64,000 bases of DNA from Heterobasidion occidentale (GCA_039111635.1 JBCAQO010000011.1:248001-312000); one strand, 5' to 3'. Positions 33,743 through 46,843 are shown, numbered from the stretch's first letter. Program-made: numbers and translations. The notes: a model not told the origin generated them from the letters alone.

Positions 33743-34685
33743 CTTTGTGAGTTACAAGATGGGGTGTGAGATACGTACACGGTATTGCTTGATATTGAAC
33801 GAGGTGATGCTATACTATTCTCGCATGTGACGATAGCAATATCACTAGGGAGCAATTGAAGGACTTCAAGGGCAGCAACAAAGGCCCTGACAATAGAGAC
33901 AACAAGAGTTTAATTGAGCGAGTCAAAAGCAAGGTCAATGTAGACGCAATATGAGCAAGATCTTCTTACAAAGTTGAGCTCTACACAGAGGGGTGTTCAA
34001 AACTGGTGTATTGCAGTGTCATAAGTAGATTTTTATAGTAAATCAAGAAAGGTTGAGTAACTGTGAGCTTGTAAGGTAGAATGGGTTGATATCGTGCCAA
34101 GACCATATTATAGAAAGATAAAAGAAAACTATGTGCAGAGATACTTGAAGACTGCAAGGTCCTGTCGTGCCATGGTAGAGAGACAAAGCAGTATTCAGTA
34201 AGGAGGTGTATTGGCAAGATGAGGTGATTATAGGAAGGGTGAGAAGAAGGAGATCACGAGACCTGCACTGTCCAATAGGCGCCCTCAATAAAGCTCGCTG
34301 CCATACTGCGCCACAGAGCTGCCCGTGGTAATGCCCTCGCAGTCGACCTTGTTGAGGCATATGTTGAGAGCTTGGCAGCGTCACAGTTAGTGTGATAGGC
34401 TCTAAGCTGTTGTGCAATTGTATGGGAGAGGGACGAGATGCTGTGAGGTGATGACCGAGGTGCTTAAAAAAGACCATATTGGGCCACGACCGTGATATCA
34501 CGCTCATGATGAACATTGGAGGGACTTGCGCTAGGCTGTGGTAGCGTCCAGCAGTCACTAGGGTACTTGAGGAGGTCAGCATGCTAGCGCTTGTAGAACT
34601 CAAAAACGGGGGCCTCAGTGCTTAGAGAGGTAGCGCACTCATCATCACCTCTCTACTGAACTCCTGACTGTCCTCAGTCAGTCTC
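33743..34685. other. Unassigned sequence
   Basis: One minus-strand open frame (34043-34603, 186 codons) has no recognisable domain or convincing composition. No repeat boundaries are visible. Confidence 0.35.
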
Positions 34686-35297
34686 TGTTATGACTTGACC
34701 AATTGGGGCCCTTTGGGGCCGGTCTGTCCGATGGTTCAAGCATCACATGCTAGGCAGCTCCACTACGAAGCATAAGTCAAGGTATTTAGCATGTCTTTTG
34801 GAGCCGACTGGATCAATGGTACTTCAAGACATTAGTATAGGTTATATGTCAGGGTTATGGGAATAGCAGATTGATAAAGATAGGCATTCACATGCCATGG
34901 GCTTAGGGCTTATAGGTAAGCACCTCGTCGCACCAGGATAGATTGGTGCAACTGGAGAAGTACAAGAGTAGGCACCAGCTGAGAGAGACAGCGACCACCG
35001 CTTGCCTGGGATGGGAACCTGGAGAAGCATACGGACTCTTACCCTATACCCTATACAGTATATAAGGCCCATAGAATAGGCTGATGATATTCAGTCTATT
35101 CTCTTCATTCTTACGCAGTCTACACACTGTGTACTTTGTTCCTCGGTATTTTCACATACCAAGCTTTGAAGAAATAATCATTATTCCCTCCTGTATCCTA
35201 GCCTGATACAGTCGAGACTCCGTCTACCACTCAGTCCATCATGCAACCTAGGGAAGAACCTGTTACTCTTGGGTTACTGAACGAGCAGTTCGTAATA
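34686..35297 (+). repeat. Gypsy-B LTR
   Basis: TGTTATGACTTGACC to GTAATA, 612 bp. It has the family TATA (GTATATAAGG, about 35058) and the start-site block AGTCTATTCT near 35094. Confidence 0.88.
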
Positions 35298-35782
35298 CTG
35301 AAATAGACTCGCTTTTACCCATACCTTGCACCACTCTCTGCTTGATGCCACACCCTCTTTTACAACTCTCATTGGTGGCACAGACCCCCACCGGAGAGAG
35401 TTACTTCACACACCCTGGAGCAAGACCTAGGCCTAGGATTCCCACCAGGCACTAGATGAACCAACAACCAACTTCAACAAAACAATTGTCTTATCCATCA
35501 AAGGGGAAACCGGTGGTATTACTCCGACACCAATCAGCCAGCTCCTCCAAACTTTGATAACTCCTGGTATCAAGAAAGACAATATTTCTTCACAAGAGAA
35601 GACAAAACAGAAGCCAAGTAGGTTTGGGACAAAATAACAAAAGACTGGGTAGAGCCACCCCAGTACAGAAACCCTGAACAGAAATCCCAGATACATCAGA
35701 AGAAGAAGAAGAAACATCCAAGTCCAAATCCTTGGATATTCAAACACCGATCAATACCCAAAATATTGAAGATAACACCATT

Positions 35783-36388
35783 ATGTCGACAAATGTTACA
35801 GCTCCCCCTGCAACTGCATCGTCTGGAAGGGGCAAGCTTAAACCCCCCAATGATTTCGAGGGAGACAAAATGCAATCACAGAAATTCATCATGAATTGCC
35901 TCCTCCTTTTTACAGCAGAATCGGATCGGTATAAGATGGATGAGGACAAGGTTTCCCTCGTCCTCTCATGTATGAGATATAGAATAGTCGGTGTATGGGC
36001 AGAAAGCTTCATAAAGAAGACAGTTAGAGCAACACTACCCAAAACTCTCAGAACTTGGACCAACTTCCTTGACAAGTTTAAATTTTAATTCAAGGAAACA
36101 AACCTTACGGACAAGGCCTGAAGTGCTCTTATGTCTTTCTCTCAAGGGAAGATGACAGTAGATGAATACTCCAACCAATTTGTCCTTATAGCCGCTGAAG
36201 CCGACATCACCGACAAGGAACAAGTTCCTTACTTCCAGAGAGGGCTTGATCCAAGGGTCATGGACAAGATCTATGACAAAGAGACACTGCCGAAGGGCAC
36301 GATCCAAGACTGGGTCAATACTGCCTGTGAAATAGATGGACGCTTGAGAGCTCAAAGTGCTCAAAAGGCGATCCTTGCCAACTCCACC
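35783..36388 (+). pseudogene. Gypsy-B Gag fragment
   Basis: From MSTNVTAPPATASSGRGK the Gag domain reads LLLFTAESDRYKMDEDKVSL, a stop at 36086-36088 where the sister copy reads an LQ pair, then MSFSQGKMTVDEYSNQFVLI and FQRGLDPRVMDKIYD. It is cut at the insertion point of LTR-D after ILANST. The zinc knuckle is missing. The stop and the truncation make it nonfunctional. Confidence 0.85.
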
Positions 36389-37179
36389 TGTACAGACCTG
36401 GTCTTCACATGTGATGTGCTAGGAGGCTCCTGAGTTACTGAGGGATGTGCCAAATCCAAGTGCATCCGATGAAAGCACCAGTGGCTAATTGTGTGCGTGA
36501 TTTGGAATGCACGAGGGATTCGTGATGATATTGTGTCTCCAGGAATGCACAAAGGTTTTCCCACAGGTGTAAGGGTACAACCTGATATAGACCCGGATGG
36601 CAGTAGATATGCTGCCCACTAAAGTTGAGATAGAATACTGCTAGTCCTGTATAAAACTCAGCCAGTATTGAGATGATGACTGAGTGGTTGAGGATGATGA
36701 TAGAGAAAAGCGCAGGGCAAGTTAAACCAATGCTCAAGCAGATGTTCTATTGACAATCAAAGGTCTGGCATATTGGCAAAGACTATGATGTAGCAGAGGT
36801 ATGGCTAGTACCAGAGGTCAAGAGTAAGAACAGGTAGGGGTAACAAAAATGAACGAGCTGGCGAAACAGGTCTCTGGCTCATTCTATATATACGTAATCC
36901 GCTTTAGGGCAAGATCTACAGAAGGTCTGTGCTTAAGGCATCAAGGCAAATAGAAGTAAATAATCAATGATCAAAGTGATGTAATCTATGATGCAATCAA
37001 TGATGTCAGTGATGTAACTGATTGTTAATCCAGGAACAAAAGATAAGATAAGATAACTCAATGTTTGTTGGTGAAGTCAAGGGGCCGGTCACCAGGTATA
37101 GGTCATATCCATTGGTCATAGACCGCGTGTCATATGATCAGGTGATCATATATCATGTGTTATGAGCCGGCTCTTAACA
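36389..37179 (-). repeat. LTR-D copy, inverted, inside Gypsy-B gag
   Basis: The reverse complement closely matches 32930-33742. It starts TGTACAGACCTGG and ends GGCTCTTAACA on the plus strand. The flanks (CCACC and TACCA) do not form a clean target duplication, so the right border was probably altered after insertion. Confidence 0.82.
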
Positions 37180-37980
37180 TACCATCAATGTGGACATCAA
37201 GGTCTATCCAGAAGACCATTGGGTTCAAATGTCTATTCTTTAAAATCCTTACTTTGTGTTCAATACGTCAAGCGCAGCTACATGCTCGCTCCCATGTGAC
37301 AAACAAACTCTGGACAAACACTCAATATCTAACCAGGACAGGCCACCGTATAGGGCTGACAGAGTTAGGGATCTTCAAAGGGGTCTTGTCGGACTCAAAA
37401 CAAGTCGAGAAAAGGTTATTCTCAATAGGTTGGTGGGCCTAAGCCTTAGTAAAGTGATCAACCCACACACCTGGAGTCCCTCTCAATACTGGAGATTATA
37501 GAGATGAAGATCTATCCTGAAAACACTGAAGCATGGCCTTCGGCATTCTGAAAAAGAACAACACACACATCCACAGACATGTTTCTATTTATTACATAAT
37601 CATTTGCATGTGACACCTTTCCATTCACCAGCCAGATAGGACTGGCTTATCAAAGGCCCCAGGGAGTCCTGGGTTGAGCAGCTGCCTATTGACTCTAGGA
37701 GCATGCTCGCAACAAAATGTACCAATGAAGGAAGAACATTGGGAAGAGACGCAATATTGTGGCAATATTGCTGATACCTGTATCAAACAGCTCAATGGAG
37801 ATGGAAAACTCCTAGGCATTGTAAACGACGTAAGTCGGTCTTCGCCCCAGAAAATGAAGTTATATTGGGAAGACGCATTCCAATCTTTGGACAACCAGAA
37901 AGCAATTGTACGTGGAATGACAATGAAACTCGCTCAGGGCAAGTAGTCCCCTCAGGAGTTGGGACTTAGAAAGGGGGTAA
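37180..37980 (+). other. Degenerate 3' internal region of a Gypsy-B-like element
   Basis: This stretch is related, inverted, to about 62175-62870. An open frame 37674-37946 ends KAIVRGMTMKLAQGK, possibly the end of an old pol. No intact domain remains. Confidence 0.5.
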
Positions 37981-38582
37981 TATTATGACTTGACCGATTG
38001 GAGCCTTTCAGAGCTAGTCTATCCGATGGCTTAAGCATTACATGCTAGGCGGCTCCACTACGGAGCGTACATCAAGGTATTTGGCATGTCCTTAGGAGCC
38101 GACTGGACCAATGGTTCTTCAAGACATCAGTAGAGGATACAGGAGAGGATTGTGGGTACAGCGGATTGATAAGATAGGCATTCACATGCCATGGGCTTAG
38201 GGCTTATGGGTAAGCACCTTGTCGCACCAGGATGGATTGGTGCGACTGGAGAAGTACAAGAGTAGACACTGGCTGAGAGAGACGGCGACCACAGCTCTCC
38301 TAGGATAGATACCCGGAGAAGCATACAGACTCTTACCCTATACCCTATATAGTATATAAGGCCCATAGAATAGGCTAAGGATCTCTAGTCTATTCTCTTT
38401 GTTCACTACTGTCCTCCTACAATAGAACCTTTGTTCTTACGCAGTCATCCTACTGTGTATCATTATTATTCCCTTCTGTATTATTACCTAATACAGTTGA
38501 GACTTTGCCCATTGCTCAGTCCATTGTGCAACCTAGGGAAGAACCTGTTACTCTTGGGTTACTGAACGAGCAGTTTGTAACA
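37981..38582 (+). repeat. Gypsy-B LTR
   Basis: TATTATGACTTGACC to TTTGTAACA, 602 bp, with CTATATAGTATATAAGGCCC before the start-site region. Confidence 0.85.
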
Positions 38583-38639
38583 CAAGGGGGGGATTTTCTA
38601 GATGTGCTTGGATTCAGTTATTGACAAGCATAGCCTGTT

Positions 38640-39850
38640 GGGTGCTCTAAAGAGATAGACTCCGCAATTGTAGTGGACAAGGGAGTGTTGGCGGGGGAGG
38701 GAGAGACCACTGGGACACGTACCACACTGCTCAAAAATTATCCTGTATTTATAAAATTGTTCCAAAACAACCTGAATTTTTGCAAGGAACTTGCCATCGT
38801 GGACATTTCAGCAAGCTAGGTGGTAAAAATCTATGAAACTGCACATGGTGCACACTATCTCATATGGAATGTGGCCTTCAATTGCAGGCAAATATACCTC
38901 CAAAGGCATAGATACAAATTTAAGCAGAGCTTGATAGACTATATGTGAGGTACATATCTTCATCAATGCTTTTAAATTGTTGCCAGTCCATTGTTTGAAC
39001 TCCTAGCCTTGAGGAAATCTGTGGAGTCTAGCAAATAGAGGCACTACTGCAATCCTGTCAATATGAATCAGTACATGCTGTCCTGAATTATAAGGAGAAC
39101 TGACCATTAGTTGATATCATTGAGTGTTGATTAGGCCTCTGACTTAGGGTATGCTAGAAATATGTACTCAGTGATCTAGGTAACCAAGTGATCTTTGAAG
39201 GGCCCCTTGATCAACTGGTGGAGAAGATCCGGTGACAGGAGCTCATGGATGTTAGCTTGGGGGAAGCCATTAGTGAATAGCTATTTGCCAACATTAGGAA
39301 TTGCCTTTCAAGATAAAGCTGAGAGAGAATCGAGGGATCACTTACAATGATGTCTTCAACTAGGCCGTAATCATCCCAAAGCTCTCCAAGCTCCAACTCT
39401 TCAACAAGAATTTCAGTTAGCTTATGAGTCCTTCGACTGCCCTCACCATCAAGGTCTTTGTGATGTGCATTGCACCTAAACAGGATCACACACTGAGGAT
39501 AAAAATTCAAGAGGTAAAGGGAGAATGTACCTTGGACACCATCCTGATACAACATATGCCAAGAGAACTTGCTCTGGATAGTCTGCAATGTATATCGCAA
39601 TACCAAATATGGCTCTCCAAAAGTGACCGTCTGGAAAGCACTTGATCTCAGGTTGGGTCATAGTTAGCTTGAGTGATTTGAAAATTACTGAAAGGGAACT
39701 GTGAAAGAGTTGGTACTGGAACTTGCAAAATTGTGGATCATTTGTATGTGCCTTGTCAGCTACACAAGGATATCAGTTCATATCAGTACAATGCATAGAT
39801 GTTATGAACTCACTCTTGAGAATAGACCAAAAGCCAATTAAAACCACTGC
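38640..39850 (-). pseudogene. Plavaka-type (CACTA-like) transposase remnant
   Basis: Minus-strand pieces carry the signatures of the Agaricomycete Plavaka transposase: IKCFPDGHFWRAIFGIAIYI, ADYPEQVLLAYVVSGWCPR, CNAHHKDLDGEGSRRTHKL, ELGELWDDYGLVEDII, then IHELLSPDLLHQLIKG (about 39195-39250) and EFKQWTGN (about 39000). These family-typical blocks are in the expected order, separated by introns or frame breaks and in-frame stops. Both ends of the transposon are missing. A Gypsy-B LTR lies on each side. Confidence 0.75.
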
Positions 39851-40006
39851 ATTACAATGGGTGTGTTGTACATTGTTGTGTATATTGCCTACTGAGGCAT
39901 AAGAGGGTAATATTCATTCTGTTCTGTGGTGACAGAAACAGTGGTCTTGTCACTCCCAAGGATGATCGGAACAAATGTGGACCCATACGTGGCCTTGTCC
40001 TGTGTG

Positions 40007-40646
40007 TGTTATGACTTGACTGAGCGGGGCATGTCAGGGCTGGTCTATCCGATGGTTCAATCATCACATGCTAGGTGGCTCCACTATGGAGCGTACATCA
40101 AGGTATTTCGCATGTCCTTATGATCCGACTGAACCGATGGTTCTTCAAGACATCGGTAGAGGATATATGGGAAAGGTCATGAGTACAGCAGATTGATAAG
40201 ACAGGCATTCACATGCCATGGGCTTAGGGCTTATGGGTAAGCACCTCATCGCACTAGGATGGAATGGTGCGACTGGAGAAGTACAACAGTAGGCGCCGGC
40301 TGAGAGAGACGGTGACCACAGCTCTCCTGGGATGGGTACCCGAAGAAGCACACGGACTCTTACCCTATACCTTATACAGTATATAAGGCCCATAGAATAG
40401 GCTGAGGATCTTCAGTCTATTCTCCTTGTTCTTTCTGTATCTTCACATACAGAACCTCGTTAGTTCATGTCTTCCTACACGAACACCTTTGTTCCCTACT
40501 GTCTTCCTACAGTAGAATCATCATTATTCCTTCCTGTATCATTGTCCGATACAGTCGAGACTTCGTCCACCCCTCAGTCCATTGTGCGACCTAGAGTAAC
40601 AGGTTCACCTGTTACTCTTGGGTTATTGAACGAGCAGTTTGTAACA
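40007..40646 (+). repeat. 5' LTR of Gypsy-B copy 3
   Basis: TGTTATGACTTGACTGAGC to GTAACA, 640 bp, with ACAGTATATAAGG and CTTCAGTCTATTCTCC. The AAATAGACT primer site follows. Confidence 0.9.
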
Positions 40647-41131
40647 CTAAAATAGACTCGCTTTTGCCCCTACCTTGCACCACACCTTGCTTGCTGCCAC
40701 ACTCTTTCTCACAACCCTCATCGGTGGCATAGACCCCACTGAAGAGTGTTACTTCACACACCCTGGAGCAAGACCTAGGCCTAGGATATCCACCAGGCAC
40801 TAGACGAACCCACAACCAACTCCAACAAGATAATCATCCTATCCATCAAAGGGGAAACCATTGGTATTACTCCGACACTAATCAATTAGCCCCTCCAAAC
40901 TTTGATAACTGCTCGTACCGAGAAGGACGATATTTCTTCACAAGAGAAGATGGAACAGAAGCTGAGTGGGCTTGGGACGAAATAGCAGAAGATTGGGTAG
41001 AGCCACCCCAGTATAGGAACCCCAAACCAGAAATCCCGGACACATTGGAGGAAGAAGAAGGAACATCTGAGTCCGAATCCTCGGATATTCAAACACCGAT
41101 CAATACCTGAACCATCAAAAACAATAACAAT

Positions 41132-42344
41132 GTGACAGACATTGCAGCTCCCCCTACAACAGTATCATTTGGAAGGGGCAAGCTTAGACTCCCCGATAAT
41201 TTTGACAGAGACAGAACACGATCACAGAAATTTATTGTGAATTGCCTCCTCTTTTTCACAGTGGAATCAGACTGGTACAAAACGGACGAAGACAAGGTTT
41301 CCCTTGCCCTCTCGTGCATGAGATATGGAACAGCTGGCATATGGGCAGAAAATTTCCTAAAGAAGACAGCGGGAGCGGAACCGCCTCAGGACCTCAGGAC
41401 TTGGGCCGATTTCCTTGTCAGGTTCAGACTTCAATTCAAGGAGACGAACCTTACAGATAAGGCCCGAAGCGCTCTCATGTCCTTCTCTCAAGGGAAGATG
41501 ACGGTGGACAAATATTCCAATCAATTCGCCCTTATAGCCGCCAATGCCAACATCACCGACAAAGAACAAGTTCCTTATTCCAGAGGGGGCCCGACCCGAA
41601 GGTCATGGACAAGATCTATGACAAGGAAACACCACCAAAGGACACAATCCAAGACTGGATCAATACCGCCTGTGAAATAGATGGACGGCTGAGAGCCCGA
41701 AGTGCTCAAAAGGCAATCCTTGCCAACTCCACCTCATTCTGAAGCAATTTCCTCAATCGCTTTCACCACCAACCTGCTCTCCGCTATAACTTTACCACCA
41801 CACCTCACAGAATGAACAACCAGGTGGTTGACATGGACATTGACGCCTCTCGAAAGAGAGATGCCGCTCGCCAGAAGTGCACCCATGACGGCAAGCTTCC
41901 TACCCATTGTTTTAACTGTGGAAAAGAGGGACATTGGGCGAATAAATGTCCTTCCTCTCGTAGAGGCATTCCCCCTGCTTGAGGAAATCCGCGCAGACCA
42001 ATACGTGGAGGAGGTAGAAGAACTCGCACGACAGACTTGGAGGATGAAGACGAGCAAGAATTCCCGCTGGGAGACGATGCGGGACTACATAGAGGATTGG
42101 AGGAGGGGAGTTCTCATGGCTACCACCGTTGGATACCACAACCTAGTCATCCAGTGGAACGTGAGAACCCTCCCACAAGGAGCGGAGGATCACGCCAGAG
42201 CAATGGAAAACGCTACGTACCACCTAACGGACAACGAGGCAACGGACCCGTCCGTGATGTTAATGGCATCCGAGCGCTCTTCAGAGAAGTAGGGGAAGTC
42301 AAGGCCAAACAGATGTTGGCGGATCTAGCGGAGGATTTTCCCTG
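41132..42344 (+). pseudogene. Gypsy-B copy 3 Gag, with stops
   Basis: The Gag domain (FGRGKLRLPDNFDRDRTRSQ, LALSCMRYGTAGIWAENFLK, LMSFSQGKMTVDKYSNQF) runs to a frame slip near 41580. CFNCGKEGHWANKC (about 41911) is the zinc knuckle. TGA replaces CGA at 41740-41742 and 41980-41982. The C-terminal part, read beyond them, ends LADLAEDFP and stops at 42343-42345. Confidence 0.88.
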
Positions 42345-42371
42345 ACCTCTCCTTCACCAGCCGAAGAGAGG

Positions 42372-45300
42372 GGGTTGAGGAAGCCCGAGTATGATTTCCC
42401 GTCATGTATTCAAATCGGAGCAATGAACAGCCACATCATTACCCCCATTCGACTTGACGTGTGATTGACAACTTGAGGAAGAAGTGGTAGAGCCAGAGCC
42501 GCCATCGACTCAGCCTGCAAAGGGATTTTGGTGAACAAAAAGTGGGTACAAAAACACAACCTTCCAACCTACCCTTTAAACCACCTTATCCGCATTCGCA
42601 ATGTTGATGACACCATCAACAAGGCAGGCCTCATTCGACGAGGCCTAGACGCGAATCTCACTGTCAAGGACAGATGGGGGAGAACCCATACTGAACGTGT
42701 CCAGATATTCATCACCAATCTAGGAAAAGACGACATGCTCCTAGGAACAGATTGGCTGAAATACCACGACCCCTCCATCGGGTGGAGGCACCGTGAGGTA
42801 CACTTTGATTGATGCCCCGAAGATTGCCAACAACCGTATGGTGTTACCAAGGAAAGGGAAGAGCCTACCAAGAAGGCATGGCTAGCAAAACTATGCGGTG
42901 ACAAGATTCCTCAGCGGACGAAGCCGAATCTTGTCTCTGGACTGGTAGGACCTTTGTGGACTTGGACTAAAGAACAGTGGAGCCAAGTCCCAAGGAAGGA
43001 ATGGAAGGCTCGGTTTTTGGAAATGCTCGAGCACAAATCCCGACAAGACAAGGCTCGGATATGGCTTGAGGAACCAGTGACCAAAAGGGAGGAACACCAG
43101 CGAACTCTGGAAGAGAGCGCTTAGGGCGAAGCTCCAAGGAAAGTCACCAAAAAGGCGCAAATATTGTTTGACTCCTCCGCAACGGATAGCGGAGAAGAAC
43201 CCGTCATCAGGAAGGTAGCTCCTGAACCCTCAGGGTTCGCTAGCTTTGACGAAGACCTAGAAGAGGAAATCAACACAACCAATTTAAAGGATCGTGTGCC
43301 GACAGAATACCACTCCTACCTCAACATTTTCAGTGAGAGAAGATCGCAACAACTCCCCAAACACACTATCTGGGACTACGCAATAAATCTCAAACCTCTT
43401 TTAAACCCCAAGCTCCAAGGATATTTCCCTTGAGCCCGGATAAACACAATGAGCTAGGAAAATTTGTCAAGGAGCACCTTTCTAGAGGGACAATACGTCG
43501 GTCGACAGCACCTAGCGCAGCCTCCTTCTTCTTCATAAACAAGAAGGATGGAAAACTACACCCGGTACAGGATTATCGCCACCTTAATGAACACACCATT
43601 TGAGACGTCACTCCCTTGCCACTAAGCCAAGAACTCTTGGATATTATTCAAGGGGCAACAATATTCTCAAAATTGGATGTTTGGTGGGGATATAACAACG
43701 TACACATCAAAGAAGGGGACGAGTCTAAGGCAGTGTTTGTAACGCCCCTGGGACTCTTTGAACCCACGGTAATGTTCTTTGGGCTGTGCAACTCCCCAGG
43801 GACCTTCCAGGCTATGATGAACATGATCTCCCAGAAACTAATCTTGGCCTGGAAAATTGTGGTATATATGGACAACATCCTCATCTTCACAAGAACCACG
43901 GCAGAACACATTTTAATTGTTCTCCGAGTTCTCCAAATCCTACGCAACAATGATCTGTATCTCAAACCAGAGAAATGCAAGTTCCACAAGGAAAAGCTAA
44001 ATCACTTGGGATACACAATTTCAAAAGATCACGTCGCCATGGAAGATTCGAAGATTGAAGCAATCCAGGAATGGCCCATCCCTCGCACAGTCCGAGACAT
44101 CCGCTCCTTTTTAGGTCTAGGGAATTTCTATCGGCAATTCATTGACAAGTTCTCCTTGATCGCGCGACCCCTACATGACCTCACCAAGAAGGACACGAGA
44201 TGGGACTGGACGACAAGTTGCCAACAAGCTTTTGACCGATTGAAGAAAGCCTTGATCAGTCAACCCGTCCTAATATATCTTGACCCAATGCGCCCATACC
44301 GGCTTATCACCGACGCCTCTCTCTCCGCATATGGTGCAGTCCTCTTACAGGAAGGACCTGATAACGACTGGCACCCAGTGGCATACCTCTCGGGTTCATT
44401 TTCACCACCCGAAAGGAATTACAACGTACACGATCGCAAACTCCTTGCAATCATCAAAGCGCTGGAACACTGGAAACATTACCTCGAAGGCGCTAGACAT
44501 CCCTTTGAGATCTGGACAGACCACAAGAACCTGGAACATTTTCAGACGGCGCGAGATCTATCAAGGTGACAAGCGCGTTGGAGTCTGTTTTTGTCCAGAT
44601 TTGACTTCCAGCTCAGCTATAAAGCTGGAACGACCAACCATGCCGATGCTCTGTCCAGGCGTCCAGACCTTAGTGAGGGGGTGGAATCTGATAACAAGGC
44701 ACAGACTCTGCTTCCGTCCAGACTTTTCACCGAGTCCAGCAAAACTTTGGTAGATTCTAGCAAAGGCATACACGTCAAGGCAACGGAACTCATATCCTCG
44801 GACATCCTCTCTCTCATTCAACACTCACGCTCCAAACATGATTTGCTAGTGGATGTCGCCCTTAAAAAGCTATTGGAAAAAGGACCAAAAGCAATGAAAG
44901 GCCTCTTAGGGGAGTGGACACATGAAGACAGCATCACAAGACAGGACGGTTACATATGTGTCTCAAGAGACGATCTCCTCTGGCAAACAATTGTCAAAGC
45001 ATACCATGACACTATGGCTACAGGTCACCCAGGGCGAGCAAAAACCTTGGAATTGGTGCAACGCCATTACCGGTGGTCAAACATGACCAAGTTTGTCCAT
45101 CAATATGTAGATGGATGCATGGTTTGCCAGTCCACCAAGAACCTCCCCCACAGGACCCATCCTCCAATTCACCCATTTGAAACTACAAACGCCCCTTGGC
45201 GTTTTATCTCCACCAATTTTGTAACAGACCTCCCAGAAAGCAGAGGGTACAATTCGATGAACGTGGTAGTGGACCAAGGCCTGTCCAAAGGAATAGTCAT

Positions 45301-46263
45301 AACTCCGTGCAAGAAGACAATCACGGCCGAAGAAACCACGATGCTCTTCCAGGATAACGTGTTCAACCAACCAAAGTGGTATCCGACAGAGGCCCTCAGT
45401 TTGCGGCAAAGTTCACGTGAGAACTATGGAAGGGCTTAGGAATCACTCCGGCCCTCAGCATGGCTTATCACCCCCAGACGGACGGAGAAACAGAACGGGT
45501 TAATCAGGAGATCGAACAATTCCTGCGGATATTCTGCAACTACCACCAAGATAACTGGGTAGACTTGATCCACTTCGCAGAATTCTCTCACAATACCCAA
45601 AGACACTCCGCTACAGGGAAATCGCCGTTTGAAGTCCTCTATGGATTTAATCCACCGTATTCGGTGGACTCAGCATTGGAGACCAAGGTGCCCGCAGTAA
45701 CTGAACGTTTACAGTTACTCAAGGAAGTCCAAGAAGACGCAGCTGCCAGCCTACAGATAGCGGCACAGCACGCCAAAGACCGGGACCTACACCGGAAACT
45801 TCCGCAGTGGGAAACAGGAACCCAAGTTTGGTTAGAAGGAACACATATTTGGACAACTCATCCAAAGTTCAAACTGGCACCTAGGCGTTATGGTCCTTTC
45901 CAAGTGACCAAAAGAATTGGGCCCCTGGCTTATCGGCTGAAAATACCTGAAACATGGAAGATACATCCGGTATTTCATGCCTCCGTGCTCACCAAATATC
46001 ATGAGACAGAGGCCCATGGAGAGAACTTTCCCAGACCAGCACCAGAAATCCTGAATGAAGAAGAACACTACAAAGTAGAGACCATTCTAGATTCAAGGCG
46101 GCAGGGACGAGGAACCAAATGCCTCGTCAAGTGGGTCGGATACTCCGAAGCGGATAACACTTGGGAACCCTTTGCCCTCCTCAAAGATTCGGCCGATGAG
46201 GCGCTTTGTGAGTTTCACAAAAGTTACCCCAACAAACCCCGACCAGCGGCGATTAAGTTGTAA
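42372..46263 (+). pseudogene. Gypsy-B copy 3 Pol with chromodomain, inactivated
   Basis: The protease-like domain has AAIDSACKGILVNKKW and [19 protein letters not shown] has FSKLDVWWGYNNVHIKEGDE and [15 protein letters not shown], but the active site reads YMDNILIF (43868-43885), with N in place of the second catalytic D. RNase H (YRLITDASLSAYGAVLLQE), the integrase zinc site (CMVCQSTKN), NFVTDLPESRGY, HPQTDGETERVNQEIEQF and a chromodomain (CLVKWVGYSEADNTWEPF) follow. TGA stops that are CGA in copy 4 lie at 42462, 42474, 42810, 43601 and 44567; TAG is at 43122. A frame problem near 45370-45440 removes the central integrase aspartate region. Confidence 0.9.
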
Positions 46264-46843
46264 AGGGGTATATAAAGAGGAGCGACCTCCCTTTATCAAA
46301 AGCAAGGATATCCTCCCCAGCACATGTCCGACCACTCCTCTCTTGATTACTCCCCAGGACGCGCTATGCTCATCTATGAAGGAACTACCTCTTCACCATC
46401 AAGGAACCCCTCACCAGACATCGTTTTGGCCATGGCCAACCCCGACACTGGACGACCTGGCCGAGGCAGCCGCCCAGCGTCTTCAGAGGGAGTTTCCATA
46501 CCAATCTCCACCCATCTCCCCACACTCGCCACCGAAGATCAAACAGAACTACGAGCCTCATCTCAGTTTGAGGGAGCTCATGACGAGCACAATGAGGGAC
46601 GTCAAGAGGAAAGAAGACCAGCTCTGCCAACACCTCTGCGATTGGCGACAACGTTGGCTCAAGGAGAAGCAAAACCGGAAACAAGAAGTGGCAGAGGACG
46701 GAGAAACCATGCAAATTTGGCAACACCTACAATTGCTGAAACAGGTATACGCAAATCAGCAACAACTAGTGCATTGGCTGCCAGGTCCAGAGGAACCCCT
46801 GTCAGTGGTGGAGATCTGCACCCCCAAGAACTGGAAGGATTAG
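46264..46843 (+). CDS. Gypsy-B ORF3, putative coiled-coil protein in the env position
   Basis: Past the pol stop, the same region encodes LDDLAEAAAQRLQREFPYQ, a Pro/Ser linker, LRELMTSTMRDVKRKEDQLC, LCDWRQRWLKEKQNRKQEV and WQHLQLLKQVYANQQQLVHW, ending KNWKD at 46841-46843. Charged heptad-like repeats suggest coiled coils. A plausible start is the Met at 46375 (MKELPLHHQGTPH). There is no signal peptide or transmembrane helix. The longer overlapping frame (46324-47544) is a composite that runs across the Gypsy-C border. The function is unknown. Confidence 0.5.

Larger units (their letters stand above)
34686..38582 (+). mobile_element. Gypsy-B copy 2, internally deleted and rearranged
   Basis: LTRs of the family stand at 34686-35297 and 37981-38582. 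Between them are a Gag fragment (to 36388), an inverted LTR-D copy (36389-37179) and a non-coding tail (37180-37980) that ends in a purine tract AGAAAGGGGGTAA before the LTR. No target duplication matches at the outer borders, so the two LTRs may come from different insertions. Most of pol is absent. Confidence 0.65.

Noticed and set aside
33743..34685. 186-codon minus-strand gene at 34043-34603
   Set aside because: No homology, splice sites or codon bias to support it; treated as unassigned.
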